Source: Ichthyophis bannanicus (lineage: Eukaryota > Chordata > Amphibia > Gymnophiona > Ichthyophiidae). From it: DNA of 64,000 nt. Both the position numbers and the translations under genes were made by a program. Positions 30,502-39,560 of this stretch are shown here, in pieces (position 1 is the first letter of the stretch; every line of letters starts with the position of its first letter). The stretch covers positions 98,929,026 to 98,993,025 of the forward strand of contig CM066051.1 in NCBI GenBank assembly GCA_033557465.1, in the 5' to 3' direction. The notes beneath the pieces are model-generated. The model worked only from the letters and a program-made list of their open reading frames with translations, was not told the origin of the DNA and searched no databases.

Positions 30502-32425
30502 CTTGCCCCTAGAGAACTTAACTTTTCTGGCTCTAGAACAACCAGAGCCCCTCACCATACCCGGAAGGTTAGCTCACTTTGCTCCCAGATGGGAGCAAAT
30601 TACATCAGAGCAATGGACCCTCTCTATCATCAGAGAGGGTTACAAACTCCATTTTTCCGACCTTCCTCCTTACACTATGGTGAGGCAGTTCAATTCTCCC
30701 CCATCTCTCCTGGCCCTCTTGGGTCAGGAAGTCTCCTCCTTCCTTGCCCAGGGGGCAATAGAGGAGGTCCCTCTTCTTCAACAGGGGATGGGATTCTACT
30801 CCCCTTATTTTCTAATACCAAAGAAGACAGAGGGCTTCAGACCAATTCTGGATCTGAGAGAATTGAACAAATTTCTTTTCAAGGAGAAATTCAAAATGCT
30901 TTCTCTGGGCATTCTCCTTCCATACCTTCAGAGTCAGGATTGGCTTTGTTCTCTAGACCTAAAGGATGCATATACACACATACTCATCCACCCATCCCAC
31001 AGAAAATACCTTCGATTTCTGTTTCAGGGAAAACATTTCCAGTACAGAGTACTCCCCTTCGGTCTAGCCTCTGCTCCAAGAGTGTTCACCAAATGCATGG
31101 CAGTCGTAGCTGCCTTTCTAAGAGGCCTGGGAATTTTCATATTCCCATACCTGGACGACTGGCTCATCCGAGCTCCCTCTCAGTCCCAGGCCCAAATTTC
31201 CCTGGACCGCACAAGGCGTCTTCTGCAGTATCTAGGACTGGTAGTAAACCTTCCCAAGTCTCAACTAATCCCTACTCAGTCTCTCGAGTTCATAGGGGCC
31301 CAGTTAGACACCATCACTGCAAGGGCCTACCTGCCTCAGGTCAGGGCCCAACGCCTGCTGAGTTTGGCCTCCCAAGCTCAGTCCAGCAGTCATTTGACAG
31401 CCCGGGAAATGCTGCGACTTCTGGGCCACATGGCCTCCACGGTACATGTGGTGCCCTACGCTCGTCTGCATATGAGAGCAGCTCAATGGACCTTGGCCAC
31501 CCAGTGGACTCAAGCATCTGGAGCGCTCTCCGACCAAATACTCACCTCAAGCCGTCTATTTTGGTCCCTCCAATGGTGGACATCCACCAAGAATCTGTTG
31601 TTGGGGGACCCCTTCCAACCTTTGTTGCCCCAAGCAACCCTCACAACAGATGCCTCCCAGACAGGGTGGGGAGCTCATCTTCAGAACCTCTCCACTCAGG
31701 GCACTTGGTCTCCACAGGAGGCCACCCTTCATATCAACCTCCTGGAACTGCGAGCAATTTACCTTGCCCTCAAGGTCTTCTATACCCTCCTTGTCAACCT
31801 GACTGTCCTAGTTCAGACAGACAATCAGGTAGCCATGTTCTATATAAACAAACAAGGAGGGACAGGCTCTCTGTCGCTTTGCAACGAAGCTCTCAGATTA
31901 TGGGCCTTCGCCAGAGAGCATCAAATTCACCTTCTTGCAGTGTATCTTCCAGGAGTTCAAAACTCTCGTGCAGACAGACTCAGTCGAGTTCTGCTTCCAC
32001 ACGAATGGTCCCTACATATGGACCAGATACGCAGAATCTTTCAGGAATGGGGGACCCCGGACATAGACCTCTTTGCAAGTCCGTGGAATGCCAAACTTCC
32101 CCGGTTCTGTTCCAGAACTCAGTGTCAGGGAGCTCAGGCCCACGATGCCTTCCTCCTGCATTGGGGTCAGGAATTCCTCTATGCCTTTCCACCCATTCCT
32201 CTAATATCCAAGACTCTGTTCAAGCTCCACAGCGATCACGGGACTATGATCCTCATAGCTCCCCGCTGGCCACGCCAGGTGTGGTTCCCTCTACTTCTGC
32301 ATCTCTCCCAGGGATCCTCCCTGGACCTGGGAGCTGCGCCAGACCTTCTGTCTCAGGAGGAGGGGACTTTGTGGCACCCAAACCCCAAATCCCTACATCT
32401 CAGAGCTTGGTTACTGAAGGCCTAA
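30410..32425 (+). CDS. DIRS element 1 reverse transcriptase-RNase H-methyltransferase-like ORF
   Basis: This 671-codon open frame overlaps the end of gag by 92 bases in another register. The reverse transcriptase lies at about residues 130-300: 'RPILDLRELNKF' near 144, 'SLDLKDAY' with the first catalytic Asp near 183, 'LPFGLASAPRVFTK', and 'PYLDDWLI' with YLDD at 247-250. RNase H follows (about 405-530): 'TTDASQTGWGAHL', 'LELRAIYLALK', 'VQTDNQVAMF' and 'ADRLSRVL', giving the full Asp/Glu/Asp/Asp set. The last 130 residues ('DIDLFASPWNAKL', 'ILIAPRWPRQVWF') match the domain often described as methyltransferase-like in DIRS elements. The start codon is the first ATG; initiation by frameshift or reinitiation is possible. 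No lesion is visible. Confidence 0.9.
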   Translation: MLLNVSNLNRQGQSLRRLLRLSRLHPLRGFDLPLENLTFLALEQPEPLTIPGRLAHFAPRWEQITSEQWTLSIIREGYKLHFSDLPPYTMVRQFNSPPSLLALLGQEVSSFLAQGAIEEVPLLQQGMGFYSPYFLIPKKTEGFRPILDLRELNKFLFKEKFKMLSLGILLPYLQSQDWLCSLDLKDAYTHILIHPSHRKYLRFLFQGKHFQYRVLPFGLASAPRVFTKCMAVVAAFLRGLGIFIFPYLDDWLIRAPSQSQAQISLDRTRRLLQYLGLVVNLPKSQLIPTQSLEFIGAQLDTITARAYLPQVRAQRLLSLASQAQSSSHLTAREMLRLLGHMASTVHVVPYARLHMRAAQWTLATQWTQASGALSDQILTSSRLFWSLQWWTSTKNLLLGDPFQPLLPQATLTTDASQTGWGAHLQNLSTQGTWSPQEATLHINLLELRAIYLALKVFYTLLVNLTVLVQTDNQVAMFYINKQGGTGSLSLCNEALRLWAFAREHQIHLLAVYLPGVQNSRADRLSRVLLPHEWSLHMDQIRRIFQEWGTPDIDLFASPWNAKLPRFCSRTQCQGAQAHDAFLLHWGQEFLYAFPPIPLISKTLFKLHSDHGTMILIAPRWPRQVWFPLLLHLSQGSSLDLGAAPDLLSQEEGTLWHPNPKSLHLRAWLLKA

Positions 32426-33462
32426 GTCTTCAAGACTTTAATCTTTCTCAACCTGTGACAGATATCCTTCATGCCTCTAGGAAACCTTCCACGAGGCGTT
32501 CTTATGCTTTCAAATGGAAACGTTTTTCCATTTGGTGTGCTCAGCAGGGTCTTGACCCTCTAGCACTTCCTTTGAATTCCCTCTTGGACTATCTCCTGCA
32601 TCTTTCAAATGCAGGCCTTAAGACAAATTCAGTAAGGGTCCATTTGAGTGCTATTGCAGCATCCTTAAAACCTATAAATGGACAACCTGTCTCCTCTCAT
32701 CCTCTTGTTGCACGTTTCATGAGAGGCCTGACTCTAACTAAACCTCCCATCCGACCTCCTCCGGTAGCATGGGATTTGAACCTAGTTCTAGGTCAGCTTA
32801 TGAAGCCACCTTTTGAGCCTTTGGACTCTACCTCCTTCAAATTTCTTTCCTGGAAGGTTGTTTTCCTTATTGCAGTCACTTCAGCTCGCCGCATCAGTGA
32901 ACTGCAGGCTTTAGTGGCTCATCCACCTTATACTAGGTTTCATCATGATAAGGTGGTCCTTAGGACGAATCCCCACTTTATGCCCAAAGTGGTCTCGCCT
33001 TTTCATCTTAATCAAGAGGTATATCTACCTGTCTTTTTCCCGGCTCCTCATGCATCCAGTGCAGAGAGGAACCTTCATACTCTGGATTGTAAAAGAGCTC
33101 TTGCCTTTTACCTCAACAGGACTCAACCACATCGAAAGTCTTCCCAACTTTTCGTGGCTTTTGATCCTTCTCATTTGGGACTTCCAGTCACCAAGCGTAC
33201 ACTTTCCAATTGGATCGCTCAGTGTATTTCTTTTGCTTACCAGAGTAAGAACATTTCTCTGGAGGGCCATGTCACAGCTCACAATGTGAGAGCCATGGCC
33301 ACTTCTATGGCTCATCTTCACTCTGTGTCCATAGATCAGATCTGTCGAGCAGCCACTTGGGCCTCGGTTCATACCTTCACAGCCCATTACTGCTTGGACA
33401 AGGACTCCCGCCGGGATGCCTTGTTTGGTCAGGCTGTCCTCAGACACCTGTTCCATACTTAA
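30589..33462 (+). CDS. DIRS element 1 tyrosine recombinase ORF
   Basis: The frame is open for 957 codons, but only the last part (from about 32380) is recognisable; upstream it runs antiphase to the RT frame and is probably not, or only partly, translated. The recombinase integrates the circular DNA copy through a covalent phosphotyrosine link. The core-binding part is 'ILHASRKPSTRRSYAFKW' through 'NSVRVHLSAIAASL'. Catalytic residues are Arg768 in 'SARRISELQ', His898 and Arg901 in 'HNVRAMATS', and Tyr934 in 'TAHYCLDKD', so the R..HxxR..Y set is complete. It ends 'LRHLFHT', about 100 bases before the internal complementary region. The true start is not resolved. Confidence 0.88.
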   Translation: MGANYIRAMDPLYHQRGLQTPFFRPSSLHYGEAVQFSPISPGPLGSGSLLLPCPGGNRGGPSSSTGDGILLPLFSNTKEDRGLQTNSGSERIEQISFQGEIQNAFSGHSPSIPSESGLALFSRPKGCIYTHTHPPIPQKIPSISVSGKTFPVQSTPLRSSLCSKSVHQMHGSRSCLSKRPGNFHIPIPGRLAHPSSLSVPGPNFPGPHKASSAVSRTGSKPSQVSTNPYSVSRVHRGPVRHHHCKGLPASGQGPTPAEFGLPSSVQQSFDSPGNAATSGPHGLHGTCGALRSSAYESSSMDLGHPVDSSIWSALRPNTHLKPSILVPPMVDIHQESVVGGPLPTFVAPSNPHNRCLPDRVGSSSSEPLHSGHLVSTGGHPSYQPPGTASNLPCPQGLLYPPCQPDCPSSDRQSGSHVLYKQTRRDRLSVALQRSSQIMGLRQRASNSPSCSVSSRSSKLSCRQTQSSSASTRMVPTYGPDTQNLSGMGDPGHRPLCKSVECQTSPVLFQNSVSGSSGPRCLPPALGSGIPLCLSTHSSNIQDSVQAPQRSRDYDPHSSPLATPGVVPSTSASLPGILPGPGSCARPSVSGGGDFVAPKPQIPTSQSLVTEGLSLQDFNLSQPVTDILHASRKPSTRRSYAFKWKRFSIWCAQQGLDPLALPLNSLLDYLLHLSNAGLKTNSVRVHLSAIAASLKPINGQPVSSHPLVARFMRGLTLTKPPIRPPPVAWDLNLVLGQLMKPPFEPLDSTSFKFLSWKVVFLIAVTSARRISELQALVAHPPYTRFHHDKVVLRTNPHFMPKVVSPFHLNQEVYLPVFFPAPHASSAERNLHTLDCKRALAFYLNRTQPHRKSSQLFVAFDPSHLGLPVTKRTLSNWIAQCISFAYQSKNISLEGHVTAHNVRAMATSMAHLHSVSIDQICRAATWASVHTFTAHYCLDKDSRRDALFGQAVLRHLFHT

Positions 33463-33560
33463 ACAACTCCTGCCCACCTTCCCTGGATGGATGCCTGAGA
33501 TCCATGCGAAGATGGTTTACCCTTGGAGGGGGATCTCCCAGGCATCTTAGCTAGGGAGTC

Positions 33561-33658
33561 CCCATATGTGATGACTTATTCCTGCTTGTTCCTGGAGATA
33601 GCACAGTTACTTACCTGTAACAGGTGATCTCTGGGAACAGCAGGAATTAGTCATCACA
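33561..33658 (+). repeat. Internal complementary region, DIRS element 1
   Basis: The first half (33561-33599) is the reverse complement of the left outer end (28311-28350; one mismatch). The second half (33599-33658) is the exact reverse complement of the right outer end (about 33870-33928). Joined, it is the complement of right end plus left end, the junction of a circularised element. In known DIRS elements this region lets the two ends be completed and joined on a template. Confidence 0.92.
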
Positions 33659-33740
33659 ACCCACCCACCTCCCCTAGGAGTTGTATCTCTATCTATCTAT
33701 CTTCCTGTCCTCTCTCTCTATTGTCTCAGCTTTAAACTCG

Positions 33741-33877
33741 AACTGACGAGAGCTGGTCAGGAAGGCGGGAAGGCAGCGCGCATGTGCAGTGGGAGGCCCC
33801 AAAAGCTTTTAATCTGAAAAGCTGGGGAGCTTTCCCGCGCGGGCTCCGTCGGTACCGACGTACCCATATGTGATGAC
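33741..33877 (-). repeat. Right inverted terminal repeat, DIRS element 1
   Basis: Exact 137-base reverse complement of 28336-28472. It differs from the terminal repeats of element 2 at well over ten positions (for example TTTTCAGATTAAAA against TTCCCAGAAAGGAA). Confidence 0.95.
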
Positions 33878-33951
33878 TAATTCCTGCTGTTCCCAGAGAT
33901 CACCTGTTACAGGTAAGTAACTGTGCTATCTCCAGGAACAAGCAGGAATGA

Positions 33952-34088
33952 GTCCTCACATATGGGTACGTCGGAACCGACGGAGCCTGCGCGGGAAAGC
34001 TCCCCAGCTTCCCAGAAAGGAAGCTTTTGGGGCCTCCCACAGCGCATGCGCGCTGCCTTCCTGCCTTCCTGACCAACTCTCTTCAGTT
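33952..34088 (+). repeat. Left inverted terminal repeat, DIRS element 2
   Basis: Reverse complement of 39373-39509 with a single mismatch (CCTGCC against CCCGCC). It carries 'CGTCGGAACCGACGG' where element 1 has 'CGTCGGTACCGACGG'; the change is matched in the right repeat of the same element. Confidence 0.95.
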
Positions 34089-34308
34089 CTTCTTTTTCCG
34101 CGGAGCCAGCAGGTCGTGTTCCTGTCACTGCTGAAGAAATTGTTATTTTAATTTGTTTCTTTGTCCGCGTGTCTGCCTTCCCCGATTCCAGACCGGTACC
34201 GCCGGTCCTTTTTTCGTTTATTTAAAAAAATATATATATATATAATTACTTTTTCTACACTTGGTGTATTTTTTCTGTGAGGCCTCTAGGCCTTCTCATG
34301 CTTCCCTC

Positions 34309-36132
34309 ATGGAAAAACCAGCTTCTGGTTTTAAAAAATGCACTAAGTGTACCGGTACTATTTCAGTTACAGACACCCATGAGTGGTGTCTTAAATGTTT
34401 GGGGCCTGACCATTCCATTCCGGATTGTCCATCCTGCTCTCTGATGTCCAAAAGGGGCTTACAGAACAGAGCAGCTAAATTACATATGCTGTTTTCTACC
34501 GATACTCCAGCATCAACATCCTCCAGGTCTTCTTCTTCTGATGGATCTCAGGTAACCAAACATTCTTCGGGCAAGTCCTCAAAAGGCAAATCTCCCTCTA
34601 AGCTGCGAGAGGCCCTTGCAATTGACTCTGAGGACCCTGCCCCAGCCAAACAACCCCGGCGGGAAGCTCCGGCTTCCAAAGCTCCTCCTATGGGGTTACA
34701 GGTAGACATCGATGGCACGGCCTCGACCGATCTCCTGTTAGACTGCTCTGGGGTACCGTCTAACACCGGTACCGACTTCCAGGCAGTTGTGGCGGCTATG
34801 GGTACTACGGTACAATCCATGCAGCAGGCCTTACTGACTTTCATTAATGCTGCACCGCCATCGGTACCGCGACAATCGGTTCCGACTCCGATTCCGGTAC
34901 CGCAACTGATACCGGTACCCAGAGCATCTACTTCCAGTAGCATGTCGGTTCCGGTCTCCAGTTCTGGAGCTTTCTTCGATACCGCTCCGATTCCCGGTAC
35001 GCCCGATGTCGGTACCGATCGGTACGCGTATCGATCTCTGGAAGCAAATAGACGATACTTTGAATCCTCTGAAGATTCTGATACATCAGATGATTCTGCT
35101 GACGTCTCTTTTACTCTTCCTGAGGAGCCCTCTTCTCCAAAAAGGAGAATGTCTCCTCCAGAGGATTTGTCCTTTCAAGACTTCATTATTGAAGTAGCTA
35201 AAGGACTCTCCATATCTGTATCCTCTGAAAAGGAACCTAGAGCAAAAAAAATAGATATTTTAGGATACTCTAAGGTTCCCAAAGAGGCAGCCACCTTACC
35301 CATACATGAAATTCTTCAAGAACACATGATGGATTTGTGGGAGGCTCCTCTCACCCTATCTCCACATTCTGGACGTTTGGACACCATGTATCGGGTTCCT
35401 CCTTCTCCTGGTTTTCAAAAAACTCAGCTTCCTCACCACTCTATTGTGGTGAGGTCTGCTATGAAAAAGATAAAGAGTACCAAAAGACACTCTTCTACCC
35501 CTCCAGGAAGAGAATGTAGGACTCTGGATGCTTTTGGGAGAAAAATCTTCCAAGCTAGCATGCTTATTGCCAGAATCAATTCATACAGCCTCTATATGGG
35601 CATGTTTTTGAAAGAGATTGCATTAAAGATACGTCAGTTTCTCCCCTTTATCCCAGAGGATAAACAAGAGGAATTCCTTCTTTTGCTAAAGCACACTCAA
35701 GATGTTTCAAAGTTCTCCAACAGAGCAGCCTTCGACTCTTTTGAGGGGGCAAGCAGAGCCTCTGGCATTGCCATAGCTGCTCGCAGACTGGCTTGGCTCC
35801 AGGCCTCTGATTTGGAACTCTGGGTACAAGAAGGCTTGCGTAATCTGCCCTGTACAGGTGAAAATCTCTTTGGCAAAGAGTGGCAAATCAAAGCCACTCA
35901 AATGGATGCAGAGAATGCTGCTTTAGATAGACTTTCTAAGTCTACCTCTACCCCTGCCAAGAAAAAACCTTTTAAGAAAACTTTCTATAAAAAGACCAGA
36001 TTTTCCACAAATACTGGCCAGCAATCTTCCCAAGTTCGCTTTGCTGCTAAGCGTCAGCAAACTAAACAGGCCAGAACAAAGTCTACAGGGGCTGCTACAA
36101 TCCAGCAGTCCCAACCTCCTCAGGGTTTTTGA
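34309..36132 (+). CDS. DIRS element 2 gag-like ORF, intact
   Basis: The frame is 607 codons with no break. I place the start at 34309 ('MEKPASGFKKC'), which aligns with element 1; an in-frame ATG at 34261 adds 16 residues that are not shared. The likely zinc-binding cluster has Cys11, Cys14, His24, Cys27, Cys30, His35, Cys40 and Cys43. A Ser/Pro-rich middle follows, then the conserved block ('MLIARINSYSLYMGMFL', 'ASGIAIAARRLAWLQ', 'CTGENLFGKEW') and a Lys- and Gln-rich tail ending 'QPPQGF'. Codons in the middle again preserve many GGTACCG words. The role as a particle or RNA-binding protein is inferred from its place in the element. Confidence 0.88.
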   Translation: MEKPASGFKKCTKCTGTISVTDTHEWCLKCLGPDHSIPDCPSCSLMSKRGLQNRAAKLHMLFSTDTPASTSSRSSSSDGSQVTKHSSGKSSKGKSPSKLREALAIDSEDPAPAKQPRREAPASKAPPMGLQVDIDGTASTDLLLDCSGVPSNTGTDFQAVVAAMGTTVQSMQQALLTFINAAPPSVPRQSVPTPIPVPQLIPVPRASTSSSMSVPVSSSGAFFDTAPIPGTPDVGTDRYAYRSLEANRRYFESSEDSDTSDDSADVSFTLPEEPSSPKRRMSPPEDLSFQDFIIEVAKGLSISVSSEKEPRAKKIDILGYSKVPKEAATLPIHEILQEHMMDLWEAPLTLSPHSGRLDTMYRVPPSPGFQKTQLPHHSIVVRSAMKKIKSTKRHSSTPPGRECRTLDAFGRKIFQASMLIARINSYSLYMGMFLKEIALKIRQFLPFIPEDKQEEFLLLLKHTQDVSKFSNRAAFDSFEGASRASGIAIAARRLAWLQASDLELWVQEGLRNLPCTGENLFGKEWQIKATQMDAENAALDRLSKSTSTPAKKKPFKKTFYKKTRFSTNTGQQSSQVRFAAKRQQTKQARTKSTGAATIQQSQPPQGF

Positions 36133-38056
36133 CTTGATTCTAGAGAACTTAACCTTTCTGGCTCTGCAACAGCCAGAACCTCTTACCATTCCAGGAAGAT
36201 TAGCTCATTTTGCTCCCAGATGGGAACAAATCACATCAGAACCGTGGACCCTCTCTATCATCAGAGAGGGCTACAAACTACATTTCTCCAGCCTTCCTCC
36301 CCATACCATGGTGAGACAATTCAATTCTCCCCCATCTCTCCTGTACCTGTTGGGCCAGGAGGTGACCACTCTTCTCGCCCAAAACGCAATAGAAGAGGTT
36401 CCTCTTCCTCAACAAGGGTCAGGTTTCTACTCCCCTTATTTTCTCATTCCCAAGAAAACAGGGGGGTACAGACCCATTCTGGATCTCAGAGAATTGAACA
36501 AATTCCTATACAAAGAGAAATTCAAAATGCTTTCTCTAGGTACTCTCCTTCCATACCTACAGAGTCAGGACTGGCTTTGTTCTCTAGATCTCAAGGATGC
36601 GTACACATATATACTCATCCATCCATCCCACAGAAAATTCCTACGGTTTCTGTTCCAGGGAAAACATTTCCAATACAGAGTACTCCCCTTCGGTCTAGCC
36701 TCTGCTCCAAGGGTATTTACCAAATGCATGGCAATAGTAGCTGCATTTCTACGTACTCTGGGGATCTTTGTCTTCCCATACCTGGACGACTGGCTCATCC
36801 GAGCTCCATCTCAGTCCGAGGCTCAGACTTCCCTGGACCACACCAGACGCATACTGCAGTATCTGGGACTTGTCATCAATCTGCCAAAGTCTCAACTCAC
36901 CCCTACTCAGTCCCTAGAATTCATAGGGGCCTGGCTAGATACTACCACTGCAAGGGCCTATCTTCCTCAGGCCCGTTGCCACCGTCTAGTGCACTTGGCC
37001 TCTCAAATTCAGTCCAGAAGCCACTTGACTGCCAGAGAGATGCTACAACTGCTAGGCCACATGGCATCCACAGTTCATGTGGTGCCTTATGCTCGCCTAC
37101 ATATGAGAGCAGCTCAATGGACCTAGTCCACCCAGTGGACCCAAGCATCAGGAGCTCTCTCAGACCAAATAGCAACCTCAAAACGTCTTTTTTGGTCTCT
37201 CCAGTGGTGGATATCCACTCAAAATCTGTTGTTGGGGGCCCCCTTCCAACCTTTGTTACCCCAAGCAACTCTCACTACAGATGCCTCCCAAACAGGTTCG
37301 GGAGCTCATCTCCAAGACCTCTCCACTCAGGGCATTTGGTCTCCACAGGAGACCACCCTTCATATCAACCTTTTGGAGCTGCGAGCAATTTTCCTTGCTC
37401 TCAAGGTCTTTCATACCCTCCTCATCAACATGACAGTCCTTGTTCATACCAACAATCAAGTAGCCATGTTCTACATAAACAAACAAGGAGGGACTGGCTC
37501 TCTGTCGCTTTGCAACGAAGCTCTAAAACTGTGGGCCTTCGCCAGAGAGCATCGGATCCATCTCCTGGCAGTGTACCTCCCAGGAATCCAAAACTCTTGG
37601 GCAGACAGACTCAGTCGAGTTCTGCTTCCACACAAATGGTCCCTGCACATGGATCAGGTACTCAGAATCTTTCAGGAATGGGGGACCCCGGACATAGACC
37701 TCTTTGCAAGTCCGTACAATGCCAAACTTCCCCGGTTCTGTTCCAGGATTCCGTGTCAGGGAGCTCAGGCCAAGAATGCCTTCCTCCTTCATTGGGGTCA
37801 GGCCTTCCTATATGCCTTTCCACCCATTCCCTTGATTCCCAAGACTCTATTCAAACTTCAGAGGGATCAAGGATCCATGATCCTCATAGCTCCACGCTGG
37901 CCACGCCAAGTGTGGTACCCTCTACTTCTGCATCTCTCCCAGAAACCCTCCCTGGATCTGGGAGCTGCTCCAGACCTTCTGTCTCAAGAGGAGGGGACTT
38001 TGTGGCACCCAAACCCCAAGTCCCTTCACCTCAGAGCTTGGTTACTGAAGGCCTAG
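36041..38056 (+). pseudogene. DIRS element 2 RT-RNase H ORF, one nonsense codon
   Basis: The frame matches 30410-32425 of element 1 along its full length but has TAG at 37124-37126, just before RNase H; after it the same frame stays open to 38056. The reverse transcriptase half is complete ('RPILDLRELNKF', 'SLDLKDAY', 'PYLDDWLI'). In RNase H the 'TDNQVAMF' block has become 'TNNQVAMF', losing a catalytic Asp, and 'GWGAHL' has become 'GSGAHL'. The methyltransferase-like tail is present ('DIDLFASPYNAKL'). A truncated reverse transcriptase could still be made, but the whole enzyme could not. Confidence 0.88.
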
Positions 38057-39093
38057 ACCTTCAAGACTTGAATCTTTCTCAACAGGTGAAGGATATCCTC
38101 CATGCATCGAGGAAACCTTCCACCAGGCGTGCTTATGCTTTTAAATAGAAAAGATTTTCAATTTGGTGTGCAGACAAAGGTCTTAACCCTCTAGCACTAC
38201 CTTTGAATTCTTTACTCGAATATCTCCTGCACCTTTCCAATGCAGGACTTAAAACCAATTCTGTAAGGGTCCATTTGAGTGCCATTGCAGCATCTCTTCA
38301 GCCTATCAATGGACAATCTGTTTCCTCTCATCCTCTTATTGCAAGATTCATGAGAGGTCTAACTTTAACTAAACCTCCCATCCGGCCTCCTCCGGTGGCA
38401 TGGGACTTAAACGTAGTTCTTGGTCAGCTTATGAAGCCACCCTTTGAACCCTTAGCCACTACCTCCTTAAAATTTCTTTCCTGGAAAGTCATTTTCCTTA
38501 TTGCAATCACTTCTGCTCGCCGCATCAGTGAACTGCAGGCTTTAGTGGCTAATCCACCTTATACAAGGTTCCATCATGATAAGGTAGTCCTTAGGACAAA
38601 TCCCCACTTTATGTCTAAAGTGGTCTCACCTTTTCATCTTAATCAAGAGGTATATTTACCTGTCTTTTTTCCAGCTCCTCATGCATCAAATGCAGAGAGG
38701 AACCTTCATACTCTAGACTGTAAAAGAGCTCTTGCCTTTTACCTCCACAGGACGCAGCAACATCGGAAGTCTTCTCAACTTTTTGTTGCTTTTGATCCTT
38801 CTCATTTAGGACTTCCAGTCTCAAAAAGAACACTGTCCAATTGGATTGCTCAGTGTATTTCTTTTGCTTATCAGAGTAATAACCTTTCTCTGGAAGGCCA
38901 TGTCACAGCTCACAATGTGAGAGCCATGGCCACATCTATGGCTCATCTTCATTCTGTATCCATTGATCAGATCTGTCGAGCAGCCACCTGGGCCTTGGTT
39001 CATACCTTCACAGCCCATTACTGCTTGGACAAGGACTCCCACCGGGATGCCTTGTTTGGTCAGGCTGTCCTCAGACACCTGTTCCATTCTTAA
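36220..39093 (+). pseudogene. DIRS element 2 tyrosine recombinase ORF, one nonsense codon
   Basis: It is colinear with the element 1 frame. TAG at 38146-38148 replaces the Trp codon in 'YAFKWKRF', in the core-binding domain; downstream the frame is open from 38149 to 39093. The catalytic set is intact: 'SARRISELQ', 'HNVRAMATS' and 'TAHYCLDKD'. Nothing but this nonsense codon seems to inactivate it. The only ATG soon after the stop (38203, 'MNSLLEYLLH'-like start) would give a protein lacking part of the DNA-binding half. Confidence 0.88.
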
Positions 39094-39191
39094 ACAACTC
39101 CTGCCCATCTTCCCTGAATGGATGCCTGAGATCCATAGGAAGATGAGAAACCCTTGGAGGGGGATCTCCCCGGCATCTTAGCTAGGGAGTC

Positions 39192-39289
39192 CCCATATGT
39201 GAGGACTCATTCCTGCTTGTTCCTGGAGATAGCACAGTTACTTACCTGTAACAGGTGATCTCTGGGAACAGCAGGAATTAGTCCTCACA
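39192..39289 (+). repeat. Internal complementary region, DIRS element 2
   Basis: Reverse complement of this element's own right end (about 39500-39560) joined to its own left end (about 33926-33967). It carries the GAGGAC/GTCCTC variants of element 2, not the GATGAC/GTCATC of element 1, so it has evolved together with the ends. Confidence 0.92.
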
Positions 39290-39372
39290 ACCCACCCACC
39301 TCCCCTAGGAGTTGTATCTCTCTCTCTCTTTCTCTTTCCTTTCCTCTCTCTATTGTCTCAGCTTTAAACTTG

Positions 39373-39509
39373 AACTGAAGAGAGTTGGTCAGGAAGGCGG
39401 GAAGGCAGCGCGCATGCGCTGTGGGAGGCCCCAAAAGCTTCCTTTCTGGGAAGCTGGGGAGCTTTCCCGCGCAGGCTCCGTCGGTTCCGACGTACCCATA
39501 TGTGAGGAC
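39373..39509 (-). repeat. Right inverted terminal repeat, DIRS element 2
   Basis: Partner of 33952-34088 (136 of 137 bases). It is followed by the same right outer end as element 1 ('CACCTGTTACAGGTAAGTAA'). Confidence 0.95.
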
Positions 39510-39560
39510 TAATTCCTGCTGTTCCCAGAGATCACCTGTTACAGGTAAGTAACTGTGCTT

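Larger units (their letters stand above)
28312..33928 (+). mobile_element. DIRS-type tyrosine-recombinase retrotransposon, element 1
   Basis: A complete element of about 5.6 kb: 137-bp inverted terminal repeats, a gag-like ORF (28689-30501, frameshifted), an RT/RNase H/methyltransferase-like ORF (30410-32425), an overlapping tyrosine recombinase ORF (to 33462) and an internal complementary region (33561-33658). There are no long terminal repeats, no DDE integrase and no target-site duplication, all as expected of DIRS. It sits in satellite DNA on the left and touches element 2 directly on the right. It appears young: two of three frames are fully open and its terminal repeats are identical. 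Confidence 0.93.
33929..39560 (+). mobile_element. DIRS-type tyrosine-recombinase retrotransposon, element 2
   Basis: A second element of the same family, about 5.6 kb, directly follows element 1 in the same orientation with no spacer. It has terminal repeats (33952-34088, 39373-39509; 136 of 137 match), an intact gag-like ORF, RT and recombinase frames each broken by one nonsense codon, and its own internal complementary region (39192-39289). It is a diverged sister of element 1 and not a recent duplicate: differences are spread over the whole length. Its end markers carry CCTCA where element 1 has CATCA. Confidence 0.93.

Noticed and set aside
28689..32000. Other long frames overlapping the DIRS ORFs (for example minus-strand frames at 29067-29420 and 30000-30266)
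   Set aside because: They are antisense or off-register shadows of gag and RT without recognisable motifs.
28312..39560. Endogenous retrovirus or LTR retrotransposon
   Set aside because: There are no direct long terminal repeats, no protease or DDE integrase and no envelope. Inverted ends, the internal complementary region and the tyrosine recombinase point to DIRS.
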